Below, piece by piece: positions 25,126 through 33,689 of a stretch of 64,000 nucleotides of DNA. The translations under genes and the position numbers were made by a program. Origin of the DNA: JAIBBD01 sp041390685 (lineage in GTDB: Bacteria; Chloroflexota; Dehalococcoidia; UBA2979); NCBI GenBank assembly GCA_041390685.1, contig JAWKPL010000001.1, positions 1,054,001-1,118,000 of the forward strand, in the 5' to 3' direction. Positions within the stretch are counted from its first letter, which is position 1, and the number at the start of each line of letters is the position of its first letter. Below the pieces are notes generated by a model, which was not told the DNA's origin, searched no databases, and saw nothing but the letters and a program-made list of their open reading frames with translations.

Positions 25126-25923
25126 TCACAGGAACAGCGCGCGCCCGGGCTCGCCGCCGCCGACCCCGATCACCTCACCCGAGACCGCACCGGCCCTGGG
25201 CGACGCGAGGAACGCGACCACGTACGCGATCTCGCTCGCATCCACCACCCGCCTCATCAACGCCCGTTCCGAAGCGATCCGCTCCCCTTCCTCGGGCGGG
25301 AGCCCCTGCCGCCGCGCGGCTTCCTCCCACCGCCCGCTCGCCCATTCCGTCCGCGTCATCCCCGGATGCACGATGTTCACCGTCACCCCCGAGGGCGCCA
25401 GCTCTAGCGACAGCGTCCGCGTCAGGTGCGTGATCGCGATGTTCCGCATCCCGGTGCTGTACGTGCCGGGCTGCCGCCCCGACAGCCCGCCGATGTTGAT
25501 GATGCGGCCCCAGCCCTGCCGCTGCATGTGCGGCGCCACCGCGCGGCAGAATCGCAGCGTCCCGAACGTCTTCGTGTTGAAGTCCTCGAACATGTCTTCG
25601 TCGCGCACTGTCGGCAGCGGGCCCGTCCCGAGGCCGCCCGGCTGCCCGGCGCTGTTCACGAGGATGTCCACCCCGCCCAGCGCCCCGACGGCCTCGTCGA
25701 CCGCCCGGTCAACGCTGGCGCTGTCGCGCGCGTCCACCTCGACCGCCACGGCCTTCCGTCCCATGGCCCCGATCTCCGCCGCCGCTGCATCGAGCGTCGC
25801 ACGGTCCCGAGCACAGATCGCCACATCAACGCCTTCGCGGGCCAGCTCCAGCGCGATCGCCTTCCCGATCCCGCGGCTCCCGCCCGTGACGATCGCCCGC
25901 TTCCCCGTCAGTTCGAGGTCCAT
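25126..25923 (-). CDS. Short-chain dehydrogenase/reductase with an altered catalytic motif
   Basis: This 265-residue Rossmann protein has TGGSRGIG at 13-20, the NSAG motif (NNAG in classical members) at 90-93, Ser148 in INIGGLSGR and Tyr155. The position four residues after Tyr, normally the catalytic Lys of YxxxK, is Met159 (TYSTGMRN). Related 3-oxoacyl-reductase-like SDRs with similar Y-S-x-G substitutions exist, so this may be a subfamily trait. Activity by the usual Ser-Tyr-Lys mechanism is doubtful. Its start overlaps the upstream hydrolase stop by 16 bp and its stop touches the kinase gene, so all are translated from one message. Confidence 0.85.
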   Translation of the reverse strand: MDLELTGKRAIVTGGSRGIGKAIALELAREGVDVAICARDRATLDAAAAEIGAMGRKAVAVEVDARDSASVDRAVDEAVGALGGVDILVNSAGQPGGLGTGPLPTVRDEDMFEDFNTKTFGTLRFCRAVAPHMQRQGWGRIINIGGLSGRQPGTYSTGMRNIAITHLTRTLSLELAPSGVTVNIVHPGMTRTEWASGRWEEAARRQGLPPEEGERIASERALMRRVVDASEIAYVVAFLASPRAGAVSGEVIGVGGGEPGRALFL

Positions 25924-26750
25924 CCGCCTGCCCCCCTCACGCCCCGGGCCGCGGCAGACCCGTCCTCCACCTCATCGATAAACGCCCGCACGGCTGCGTT
26001 CCAGTCGTCGGCCCGCTCGAAGTACGCCGAGTGCCCCGCTCCCTGTACCTCTACATACCGCGAGTCTGGCGTCAGGTCGTGCGATATGCGCACCAGTTCC
26101 GCCGGCACCACGCGGTCATGCTCGCCCACCACCCACAACACCGGCACGCCGCTATCGTTGATCCGCCCCGCCGTCGATCCGCGGTAGTTCCGCATCTCCG
26201 GCGACGGCGCGAGGAAGTCCGCCGGCCGCGGCGGGTTCACCGCCCGCACCTGCCGGTACAGGTGCGCAAGCGTCGGCTCCCGCTCCGCGAAGTCTGCGGC
26301 CAGCGCCCGAGACAGCAACGACCCCACGAGGACGCCCGACGCCTCCAGCTCCGCCTTCCGCTCCCGCAGCCGGTCGTCGACGCACCCAGCGGTCGACCCG
26401 GACACCGTCAGCGACCGCACGCGACCCGCATCCGCCCTCATCAGCGCCATCGCGGTCCGCGCACCCATCGAGTGCGCCACCACATGCACGCTCGTGATCC
26501 CGAGATGGTCCAGCAGCGCCACGGCGTCCGCGCCGAACGCCGCGCGTCCCGGGCCGCCCTCGACGTCAGCTGAGCGCCCGAACGCCCGGTGGTCGAACGT
26601 GATCACCCGGTACCGGTCTCGGAACGCCGGCACCTGCTGCCACCACGAGATCGCGTTGCCGCCTGCGCCGTGCGCGAACAACACCGCCGGCCCCTCGCCG
26701 AGCGTCTCGTAGTACAGCCGGAACCCCGCCTCGAGCTCGAGGTACGCCAC
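25908..26750 (-). CDS. Alpha/beta-hydrolase fold protein
   Basis: From GTG 26750 the protein has 280 residues. The start shares one base with the stop of the TPR gene (TAGTG), which supports it over the longer frame to 27089. The oxyanion region is FAHGAGGNAISW, the nucleophile elbow is AHSMGA (Ser94), the acid is in VVGEHDRVVP and the catalytic His in GAGHSAYFE, so the triad is complete. This type includes esterases, haloperoxidase-like enzymes and C-C hydrolases; the substrate cannot be read from sequence. The gene is in a minus-strand chain with the importer genes upstream and the SDR downstream. Confidence 0.88.
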   Translation of the reverse strand: MAYLELEAGFRLYYETLGEGPAVLFAHGAGGNAISWWQQVPAFRDRYRVITFDHRAFGRSADVEGGPGRAAFGADAVALLDHLGITSVHVVAHSMGARTAMALMRADAGRVRSLTVSGSTAGCVDDRLRERKAELEASGVLVGSLLSRALAADFAEREPTLAHLYRQVRAVNPPRPADFLAPSPEMRNYRGSTAGRINDSGVPVLWVVGEHDRVVPAELVRISHDLTPDSRYVEVQGAGHSAYFERADDWNAAVRAFIDEVEDGSAAARGVRGAGGWTSN

Positions 26751-27214
26751 TACTCGCCCTCGCGCCACGGTTCGCCAGTGGCGTTCGCGATCACGTCGAG
26801 CATGTCCTCGATGTCGCCGCGCATCCCCTCCTCCGGGTCGAGCTCCAGCGCGTGCAGGAACGCCGCCTTCGCCATCGCGTAGAGCGTCGAGGCGTCCTGC
26901 GCTACTGGCTGATGCGGCCGGCTCCGCTTCGGACGGTCCAGCGCGTTCGCGGCGAACTCCCGGCACCACCCCAGCGTGTAGTACACGGCCGCGTCCCGCG
27001 GGCACAGCTGCGCCGCCCGCTCCAGCGCCTCGAGGCCGTCCGCGAACAGCCGCTTTCGCGTCACCAGCGTGTTTCCGAGGTACGCCCACCCTTCGCCGAA
27101 GTACGGGTCTTGCGCCACAGCGTCCCTCGCCACCGTCAGCGCGGCGTCGATCTCTCCCCGCGAGTGCAGCTGCATCGCGTGCTTCAGCAGCGCCTGGACC
27201 GCCTCACTGGCCAT
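26750..27214 (-). CDS. TPR-repeat protein
   Basis: The 154-residue product consists largely of tetratricopeptide-like helix pairs: ALLKHAMQLHSRGEIDAAL, then YFGEGWAYLGNTLVTRKRLFADGLEALERAAQL, then DAAVYYTLGWC, and, after a disordered Pro/Arg insert, LYAMAKAAFLHALELDP. It has no signal peptide, so it is probably cytoplasmic and mediates protein contacts. Its ATG lies inside the end of the ABC ATPase gene (11-bp overlap) and its stop overlaps the hydrolase start by 1 bp, so it is embedded in a translationally coupled chain. The partner is unknown. Confidence 0.8.
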   Translation of the reverse strand: MASEAVQALLKHAMQLHSRGEIDAALTVARDAVAQDPYFGEGWAYLGNTLVTRKRLFADGLEALERAAQLCPRDAAVYYTLGWCREFAANALDRPKRSRPHQPVAQDASTLYAMAKAAFLHALELDPEEGMRGDIEDMLDVIANATGEPWREGE

Positions 27215-28055
27215 CCTCGGATGTTACCCGGTCGAGGTCGCGCGAGGCCTGGCCGCCGCGCAGGAATGCCGCCGGCACCACGATCGGTGCCCCGCTCTCG
27301 GGGTGGCGCAGCACCGTCACCGAGGCCCCGAACAGCACCTCGATTCGCTCCGCCGTCACCACCTCCGTCGGCGCTCCATCCACCAGCACGCGCCCCCCCT
27401 GCATCGCGACGAGCCGGTCCGCCACGTGCGCCGCCTGCGCGATGTCATGCATCACCATGACGATCGTCAGCCCCCGCGCCTCGTTGAGCCGCGTCAGCAG
27501 TCCGAGCAGTTCCTGCTGATGCCCGATGTCGAGGAACGTCGTCGGTTCGTCGAGTAGCAACAGCTCCGGCTCCTGCGCCAGCGCAAGCCCGATCCACGCC
27601 CGCTGCCGCTCCCCGCCCGAGAGTGTCGCCAGCGGCCGCCCGCGCAACGCTTCGAGCCCGCACTGCGCGATCGCCCCCTCCACCGCCGTCCGGTCCGCCT
27701 TCGACGCCGCCGCCAGCAGCCCCCGGTGCGGGAACCGACCCCGCCACGCCAGTTCCTCGACCGTCAGGTCCGATGGCGCTTCCGGCGCCTGCGGCAGGAA
27801 CGCCACCCGTCGGGCGTATTCGCGCGCGCCGACTCTCCAGATGTCCGTCCCCTCGAACCGCACACTCCCCGCGTCCGGCTTCCGCATCCGCCCGATCGCC
27901 CGCAACAACGAGGACTTCCCCGACCCGTTCGGACCGATCAGCGCGACGATCTCGCCTCGGCCCACCTGCAACCCGACTCCATCGACGGCCGTCCGCGATC
28001 CGTACCGCACGCACAGGTCGCGCACCTCGAGGAGCGGCGCGGCTCCCCCGCTCAC
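27204..28055 (-). CDS. ABC transporter ATPase of a cobalamin/iron-siderophore importer (BtuD/FecE type)
   Basis: The protein has 283 residues from GTG 28055, which forms GTGA with the permease stop; the longer frame is antisense-like sequence inside the permease gene. Walker A is GPNGSGKSS, the signature LSGGERQRAWIGLALAQ, Walker B ELLLLDEPTTFLDIGHQ, and the H-loop MVMHDIAQAAHVADR. The DIGHQ wording after Walker B is typical of FecE/BtuD ATPases. It energises the FecCD-type permease encoded immediately upstream. The substrate could be vitamin B12, a siderophore or haem; no riboswitch or nearby biosynthetic gene decides it. Confidence 0.92.
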   Translation of the reverse strand: MSGGAAPLLEVRDLCVRYGSRTAVDGVGLQVGRGEIVALIGPNGSGKSSLLRAIGRMRKPDAGSVRFEGTDIWRVGAREYARRVAFLPQAPEAPSDLTVEELAWRGRFPHRGLLAAASKADRTAVEGAIAQCGLEALRGRPLATLSGGERQRAWIGLALAQEPELLLLDEPTTFLDIGHQQELLGLLTRLNEARGLTIVMVMHDIAQAAHVADRLVAMQGGRVLVDGAPTEVVTAERIEVLFGASVTVLRHPESGAPIVVPAAFLRGGQASRDLDRVTSEDGQ

Positions 28056-29050
28056 GTCCGAGTCCGCACGAGCAGCAGGAACGCCGGCGCCCCCACGACC
28101 GCCGTCACGATGCCCACAGGCAGCTCGATCGGCGCCAGCACCACTCGCGCGAACGTATCCGCCACCACCAGCAGCGCGGCTCCGAGGATGGCCGCCAGCG
28201 GCATCACCACGCGGTAATCGTTTCCCGCGACCAGCCGTGCCGCATGTGGCACCACCAGCCCGATGAACGCCAGCAGCCCACTCACGGCGACCGCCGAACC
28301 CGTCAGCACCGCCGCCAGCACCGCGAGCATCAGCCTGACCCGCTCCACACGCAGCCCCAGCCCCCGGGCCATGTCGTCCCCCAGCGCGAGGATGTTCAGC
28401 CACCCCGCCGCCACCAGCGTCAGACTCCCCGCAACCACCGTGTACGGCCACAGCTGCTCGAAGTGGCTCCAGTCACGGCCGAACAGCCCGCCCGCGAGGA
28501 ACGACAGGGTCGCTTGCGTGAACAGGTCCGAGGTCGCAATCACCGCCGTGCTCAGCGCCGTGAATAGCGCCGCCACAGCAACGCCCGAGAGCGCGAACCG
28601 CACCGGAGAGATCCCCCCGCGCCACGCCAGCGCGTACACCACCGCCGCCGACGCCATCGATCCGAGAAACGCCGCCGGCGCCACCAGACCCACCGGCGTC
28701 CCCGGCGCGATCACCAGCACCGCGATCGCGGCCAGCCCCGCCCCCGCTGAGAACCCGAGGATGTGCGGGTCGGCCAGCGGGTTGCGAGTGATGCCCTGCA
28801 GCAGCACGCCCGCCAGTCCGAGGTTCGCCCCCACCAGCGCCGCCACCAGCACCCGCGGCACCCGCAGCTGCCACACGATCTGACGCGCCACCGGATCGCC
28901 GCGGTCGAACAGCCCGTCGAATACCTGACCCGGTCCCAGTCGCACCGATCCAAAGGCTACCGCGACCACCATCGCCGCCAGCAGCAGACCGCCCGCCGCG
29001 ACCATCGTCACGGCGGGCGGCGGTTTCTTCCCCGGAGCCGCGCTTAGCAA
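28052..29050 (-). CDS. FecCD-family permease of the BtuFCD-type importer
   Basis: I choose the TTG start at 29050, because a GGAGG ribosome-binding site lies 6 bases before it; the upstream extension to 29146 is Arg-rich and implausible. The 332-residue product has about ten membrane helices, with family landmarks LRVPRVLVAALVGANLGLAG, QGITRNPLADPHILGFSAGAG in two adjacent segments, GRDW and GLVVPHAARL, which forms the ATPase-coupling loop. It is preceded by the binding-protein gene (40 bp away) and followed, with a 4-bp overlap, by the ATPase. Confidence 0.92.
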   Translation of the reverse strand: MLSAAPGKKPPPAVTMVAAGGLLLAAMVVAVAFGSVRLGPGQVFDGLFDRGDPVARQIVWQLRVPRVLVAALVGANLGLAGVLLQGITRNPLADPHILGFSAGAGLAAIAVLVIAPGTPVGLVAPAAFLGSMASAAVVYALAWRGGISPVRFALSGVAVAALFTALSTAVIATSDLFTQATLSFLAGGLFGRDWSHFEQLWPYTVVAGSLTLVAAGWLNILALGDDMARGLGLRVERVRLMLAVLAAVLTGSAVAVSGLLAFIGLVVPHAARLVAGNDYRVVMPLAAILGAALLVVADTFARVVLAPIELPVGIVTAVVGAPAFLLLVRTRT

Positions 29051-29090
29051 TGGCTCCCTCCGCGGAGCGTCGTCCCTCGCTTCGCGGATG

Positions 29091-30149
29091 CTACCGCGGA
29101 GTGGCCGTTCCGGTCGCGGCCGGCGTCGCCGTCGAGGTGCCTCCACCGGCCGCCGGGAACAGCAGCGCCGCGAGGTCCTTGATTCCCTGCGCCGCCCGTG
29201 GGCTCGGCGACTGCAGGAACACCTCCACGTCGAGGTTATGCACTCGCCCGTTCTTCACCGCCGACAGCGTCGCATACGCCGGGTTCCCCTTGATGCCGTC
29301 CGCCAGGCTCGGCCCGCCTGGAGGACCCGCCGTGATCGTCAGGATCACCTCCGGGTCCGCCGCGACGATCCGCTCGAGCGACAGCTTCGTGTATCCCGGT
29401 AGTGGGCCGCTCTGCGGCTCGCCTGCGGCCACGTTCTCGGCCCCGGCAACCTCCGCGAGGTCGCCGACGAACGAGTCGGTCAGCGCGACGAACGGGTCGT
29501 TCGGCGCCCCGATCAGGATCAACGTCCGCGGCGCCGCCTTGCCCGCCACGGACGCCTGTACCTGCGCCTTCGCGTCGGTCATCGCCTTCGAGGCTACCGC
29601 CGCCTGCTCCGGGTTGTTGATGACCTTCCCGATCAGTTCCAGCGACGGCGCGATGTCGTCGTACTTCTGCGCGCCCACGAACAGCACCGGCACTCCCGCC
29701 AGGCTGCTCTCGAAGTTCTGAGCGAACTGCGCCTGCAGCGACGCATCGGCCAGCACCAGGTCCGGGTTCTGCGCCACCATCCGCTCGTACGCGGGTCGCT
29801 CCGCCGTACCGATGTCGGGCAGCGAGGCCACCTCGGCCGGGACCCGCGCCGTCGTCGTCCGCGCCACGGCTTCACCGCCCGCCGCGTACAGCAACTCAAT
29901 CGCCGAAGGGCTCGCCGCGACGATGCGTTCCGGCTGCTCCCGGATCGTCACGCTGCGTCCGAGCCTGTCCTGCACCGTCATCGGGTATACGGCCGCGGCT
30001 GTCGCGGTCGGCGTCCCCGTGCCTCCGATCCCTACGGTCGAGGTCGGCGTCGCGCCCTCGCTCTCCTCATCGTCGCCCCCACAGGCGACCAGCAGCAGTC
30101 CAGCGCTGACGGCGAAGACCATCAGCAACAGCAGAAGACGTCGGTGCAC
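29091..30149 (-). CDS. ABC transporter substrate-binding lipoprotein (BtuF/FepB type)
   Basis: Starting at GTG 30149 behind GAAAGGA, the protein has 352 residues. It has a lipoprotein signal (LLLLLMVFAVSAGLLLVAC, with Cys at about 23), then an acidic/Thr linker and a periplasmic-binding-protein fold of the BtuF/TroA-helical type: RIVAASPSAIELLYAAGG, NPDLVLAD, VLFVGAQKYDDIA and RIVAADPEVILTI. It captures the ligand outside the cell and delivers it to the FecCD permease. The Thr/Ala-rich tail is odd but harmless. The divergent gap upstream (30150-30391) shows no recognisable riboswitch. Confidence 0.92.
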   Translation of the reverse strand: MHRRLLLLLMVFAVSAGLLLVACGGDDEESEGATPTSTVGIGGTGTPTATAAAVYPMTVQDRLGRSVTIREQPERIVAASPSAIELLYAAGGEAVARTTTARVPAEVASLPDIGTAERPAYERMVAQNPDLVLADASLQAQFAQNFESSLAGVPVLFVGAQKYDDIAPSLELIGKVINNPEQAAVASKAMTDAKAQVQASVAGKAAPRTLILIGAPNDPFVALTDSFVGDLAEVAGAENVAAGEPQSGPLPGYTKLSLERIVAADPEVILTITAGPPGGPSLADGIKGNPAYATLSAVKNGRVHNLDVEVFLQSPSPRAAQGIKDLAALLFPAAGGGTSTATPAATGTATPR

Positions 30150-30391
30150 GGTTGGTGTCCTTTCCGAGGCGGCTCTCACCTTTCGGCGGCGCTGATCTAG
30201 CGTCAATGGACGCAGGGCCGCAAACCTCGAAAAGCTGCGTGAACCTCGCTCAGGTTCGCCGCATCACCGTCTCACGGGGCCGGCCCTGCCCGGACCACCG
30301 CCGAGGGGACGCGCGGATGCGGCTCGAATACCCGCTCGTTATGATGCGTACTTCGCGGCGTCCCGCCGTCCCCCGAACGAAAGGTAGCGTC

Positions 30392-31678
30392 GTGCCGAGG
30401 CCTCGCCTCCCCTTCTACGGCTGGTGGATCGTCGGCGCCGCCATCGTCTCCCAGGCACTCTCCGCCGGACTCCTGCAGCAGGCGTTCGGCTCGTACATCG
30501 TCCTTCTGGAACGGGACTTCGGATGGAACCGCACCGCGCTCGCCGGCGCCTTCTCCCTCGCACGCGTCGAGGATGGACTGCTCGGCCCCATCCAGGGCTG
30601 GTTCCTGGACCGCTTCGGCCCGCGCGCCGTCATGCGTGCGGGCATGCTCCTCTTCGCCGGCGGCTTCTTTCTCTTCGCCCGCATCGACTCCATCACCGGC
30701 TTCTACCTCGCATACCTCGTGATGGCCGTCGGCGCATCCTTCGCCGGCTTCCTCTCGGTCACCACCGTCATCGTCAACTGGTTCGAGGAGAAGCGGCAGA
30801 CCGCCATGGGCATCGCTCTCCTCGGCACCGCCATCGGCGGGTTCTCCCTGCCCCTCGTCGTCTGGGGCCTCGAGACCCTCGGCTGGCGCGCCGTCGCCAA
30901 CATCTCCGGCCTCGTCGTGCTCGCCGTTGGCCTCCCCCTGACCCAGGTCATCCGCCAGCGTCCCGAGCCGTACGGCTACCTTCCCGACGGTCGCAAGCCC
31001 ACCGACGAGGAGCGCAGCGGCGCCACCGGCGCCGTTACGCGCGTCAGCAGCGGCCCCGAGTTCACCGTCCGCCAGGCGCTGCGCACGAAGGCCTTCTGGT
31101 ACATCTCACTCGCCCACGCCGCGTCCGTACTGGTGGTCGCGGTCGTCCAGGTGCACTTCACCGCGCACCTCGTCGGCTCGCTCGCCTATTCCCTGGGCGC
31201 AGCCGCCACACTCACCACCATCATGACCGCCGCCAACTTCGCCGGCCGCCCGCTCGGCGGCTGGCTTGCCAACCGCGTCGGCTCGCGCCTCGTCATCCTG
31301 GGCTGCATGCTGCTCCACGCCGCCTCACTCATCGCGCTCGCCTACGGCACCGCGATGCCCGTCCTCGTCGCCTTCGCCGTCGGCAACGGCCTCGCCTGGG
31401 GCGCGCGTGTCCCCGTCATCGTTACCATGCGCGCCGAATACTTCGGCACGAAGTCCTTCGGCTCCATCATGGGCCTCTCTTCCAGCGTCGTGACGGTCGC
31501 CTCCGTCGCGGCCCCCTTCCTCGCTGGCCTCTCCTACGACATCACCGGGTCCTACACCTTCGGCTTCACCGCGCTGGCGATCGCCGCCGCTCTCGGCACG
31601 CTCTTCCTGGTCTTCCTCCCGAGCCCGAGGGCTGCCCCCACCATCGCCGATCCCCCCCTGGCGGCCGCCCACCCCTGA
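30392..31678 (+). CDS. MFS transporter, OFA/monocarboxylate-like
   Basis: The product has 428 residues from GTG 30392 (GAAAGG seven bases ahead). Twelve hydrophobic segments are evident, beginning with FYGWWIVGAAIVSQALSAG. GPIQGWFLDRFGPRAVMRAG is the MFS motif-A region after helix 2, and GRPLGGWLANRVGSR is the equivalent loop in the second half. The YGWWIV start and the FFLF/NWFEEKRQTAMG blocks resemble monocarboxylate/oxalate-formate antiporter-type carriers. The substrate is unknown. A second member of the same broad group lies at 34668-36041. The gene stands alone between the divergent importer operon and tRNA-Arg. Confidence 0.88.
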   Translation: MPRPRLPFYGWWIVGAAIVSQALSAGLLQQAFGSYIVLLERDFGWNRTALAGAFSLARVEDGLLGPIQGWFLDRFGPRAVMRAGMLLFAGGFFLFARIDSITGFYLAYLVMAVGASFAGFLSVTTVIVNWFEEKRQTAMGIALLGTAIGGFSLPLVVWGLETLGWRAVANISGLVVLAVGLPLTQVIRQRPEPYGYLPDGRKPTDEERSGATGAVTRVSSGPEFTVRQALRTKAFWYISLAHAASVLVVAVVQVHFTAHLVGSLAYSLGAAATLTTIMTAANFAGRPLGGWLANRVGSRLVILGCMLLHAASLIALAYGTAMPVLVAFAVGNGLAWGARVPVIVTMRAEYFGTKSFGSIMGLSSSVVTVASVAAPFLAGLSYDITGSYTFGFTALAIAAALGTLFLVFLPSPRAAPTIADPPLAAAHP

Positions 31679-31730
31679 TTCCCGCTGCGCTCCCCTCGCC
31701 GCTCCTCTATGATCGCGGAGTACCAGCCGC

Positions 31731-31806
31731 GCGCCGGTAGCTCAGTGGATAGAGCATCAGTCTTCGGAACTGAGGGTCGGGGGTTCGAATCCCTCCCGGC
31801 GCGCCA
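31731..31806 (+). tRNA. tRNA-Arg (anticodon TCG), CCA encoded
   Basis: A 76-nt cloverleaf with acceptor GCGCCGG pairing with CCGGCGC, a D arm GCTC...GAGC, the anticodon stem TCAGT/ACTGA around the loop CTTCGGA (anticodon TCG, reading CGA), the GGTTCGAAT T-loop and an encoded 3' GCCA. A TATGAT box at 31709-31714, about 17 bp upstream, could be the -10. All arms pair, so the gene should be functional. No integrase or attachment duplication is seen. Confidence 0.95.
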
Positions 31807-32007
31807 TATACCCCCATCGCCCGCTCGCGCAACCGCACATAATCCCCGGATCGGTGAGATCGTCCGCAGTATCCGCCTCTGGCACGGGCGTGCGTCCGAC
31901 CCCGGCACCTCCCCGCCCTGAGACAGCTTCGACCGTAGCGCGCGCCGAACCGTAGCGTTGACGGGCTTCGTGGCGGGACGTCAGGCGGCGGGGTAGAAGG
32001 GCGCGCC

Positions 32008-33489
32008 ATGCTCGGCCGCCGCACCCGCGAGACGCTCCTCGTCTCGCTGTCCCTCGTCGCCATCCTCGCCGGCTGCTCAACCCCCGACGGCCAGAACGGC
32101 GAGACCGCCCGGTCCGAAGACCGGCCGGGCACCGCCCCTCCCGCGGCAGCTCCGCCACCGTCTCCCACGCCATCGGTCACCACGCCGCCCGTCGCCCCGT
32201 CGCCAGCCTCCGGTGCCTCGCGCCCTGCTGCGGCCCCCTCCGCCGCCGCAACGCACCAGCGCGACGACCCCGAGACGCCTCCAGCCCTGCCGCCCCGCGC
32301 CGACACCGCAGACGGCCCACTGGCTGCGCAGACACCCGCCGAAGTGGCAGGACCAACCGAGGGCCAGCCCGACGCCCCCGCGGACGGCGACACGCCTGCC
32401 GGCGCCGCCACCGCCACCGACGCCCCCGGAGACAGCGCCGCAGCCGCGCCTCCGCCACCCCCGGCAAACGAGCAAAGCGGCGGTAACGAGGGCGTCACGA
32501 CCGTACCCGCGGAAGAAGACGCTGTTCCGCCCGGCCTCGCGACCGAGGAAGCCACCCCCCCGGACCCGGCCCAGGAGACCGTTGCGCTCCCGCCACCGGC
32601 CCCGGCCGCAACGGCCGAGGCTGCGGCCGGAGCCGGCATCGGCCCCACGCCAGTCGTCGTGCTCGCTCAGCCCACGGCCACGCCCTCGCCCCCCACGCTT
32701 GCAGCAACTCCACTCGCCGCTCGTCCCGCAACAACGCCCTCGGCCGCGCGCGAGACCCCCACGCCACGTCCCGTCGTCTCCCCCACGCTGGCATCGAGTC
32801 CTCGTGCGACCGTGCCGGCAGCGACGCCGCTCCCGACGACCACCCCCAGATCGGTCTCTACGCCGGCCCCGACGCCTCCCGCGACCACGACCGCCACACC
32901 CGCCCCGACCGCCACTCCGACGCCGGCCACGACACCGACCCCGGCCGCGCCGCAGCTGCGGGAGGTCCCGCTCGAACCGGGGACGCGCGCTGTCGTCCAC
33001 GCGCAGGGCGAATGCCTGCGCGTGCGGGACGGCGCTTCGTTGAGTGCGACCACCATCGCCTGCATCGCCTCCGGAGCGAGCGTCTCCGTACTGGACGGCG
33101 CGGTCGAACGTGACGGGTACCGCTGGCAGAGGATCGGCGTCGGCGCTGCCGAAGGGTGGGCCGCCGACGTCTATCTCGAACCCGCGGGAGCCGCCCCAAC
33201 CCCGGCGACCCCGGCGATACCAGCCGGGTCGCGCATCCTGAGCCCGTCCGAACTTCGTGCTGCCCTCGAACTGAGCGCCTGGCCGCGTGACCTCTGGTTG
33301 ACGGTCGAACGCATCATCCGCTGCGAGTCCGGCGGCAACCTCGATGCGGTCGGCCCGCTTGGCCATCGAGGGCTCATGCAGGTCGCACCATGGTTCCACG
33401 GCGCCGTCCCCACCGACGCCGTCGGACAGCTCAACCAGGGCCACCAGGTCTATCTCAAGCAGGGATGGCAGGCATGGGAGTGCTACTGA
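32008..33489 (+). CDS. Secreted lipoprotein with long disordered linker, SH3 domain and lysozyme-like domain
   Basis: This 493-residue protein starts at ATG 32008. It has a lipoprotein signal with lipobox LAGC (Cys23), then about 290 residues of Pro/Ala/Thr-rich linker. A bacterial SH3 domain follows (about 325-395; LRVRDGASLSATTIACIASG ... WQRIGVG). A C-terminal lysozyme-like domain has RIIRCESGGN, with the probable catalytic Glu440, then HRGLMQVAPWFHG. It resembles resuscitation-promoting or SLT-type muralidases anchored on the outer face of the membrane, and it probably cuts peptidoglycan. A 200-bp gap separates it from the tRNA. The linker composition explains the long antisense frames here, which are not genes. 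Confidence 0.85.
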   Translation: MLGRRTRETLLVSLSLVAILAGCSTPDGQNGETARSEDRPGTAPPAAAPPPSPTPSVTTPPVAPSPASGASRPAAAPSAAATHQRDDPETPPALPPRADTADGPLAAQTPAEVAGPTEGQPDAPADGDTPAGAATATDAPGDSAAAAPPPPPANEQSGGNEGVTTVPAEEDAVPPGLATEEATPPDPAQETVALPPPAPAATAEAAAGAGIGPTPVVVLAQPTATPSPPTLAATPLAARPATTPSAARETPTPRPVVSPTLASSPRATVPAATPLPTTTPRSVSTPAPTPPATTTATPAPTATPTPATTPTPAAPQLREVPLEPGTRAVVHAQGECLRVRDGASLSATTIACIASGASVSVLDGAVERDGYRWQRIGVGAAEGWAADVYLEPAGAAPTPATPAIPAGSRILSPSELRAALELSAWPRDLWLTVERIIRCESGGNLDAVGPLGHRGLMQVAPWFHGAVPTDAVGQLNQGHQVYLKQGWQAWECY

Positions 33490-33689
33490 CGCATCGCTGA
33501 ACGGGTCCCCGGCGCATTCAGGGCTGGGGACCGCATTCACGAGAGCGCAAGGGTGCGCTGTCCCCTCTCGCGCTGGCCGTGCCGAGCGACGCACGGCCAG
33601 CGGTTGGAAGCCCTCCGACGCACTCCACAACCTCGGCGGATGCGCCTACAGTGCTCCCTACGCACAGGCGCAGCCGTCGAGGAGGACCC

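Noticed and set aside
30150..30391. Cobalamin riboswitch ahead of the BtuF-like gene
   Set aside because: I found no B12 box or the surrounding conserved segments in this 242-bp gap, so the importer's substrate remains open.
31707..33630. Long minus-strand frames opposite tRNA-Arg and the secreted lipoprotein
   Set aside because: They are shadows of the Pro/Ala-rich + strand gene, cross a tRNA gene, lack ribosome-binding sites and have Gly/Arg/Ser-dominated compositions.
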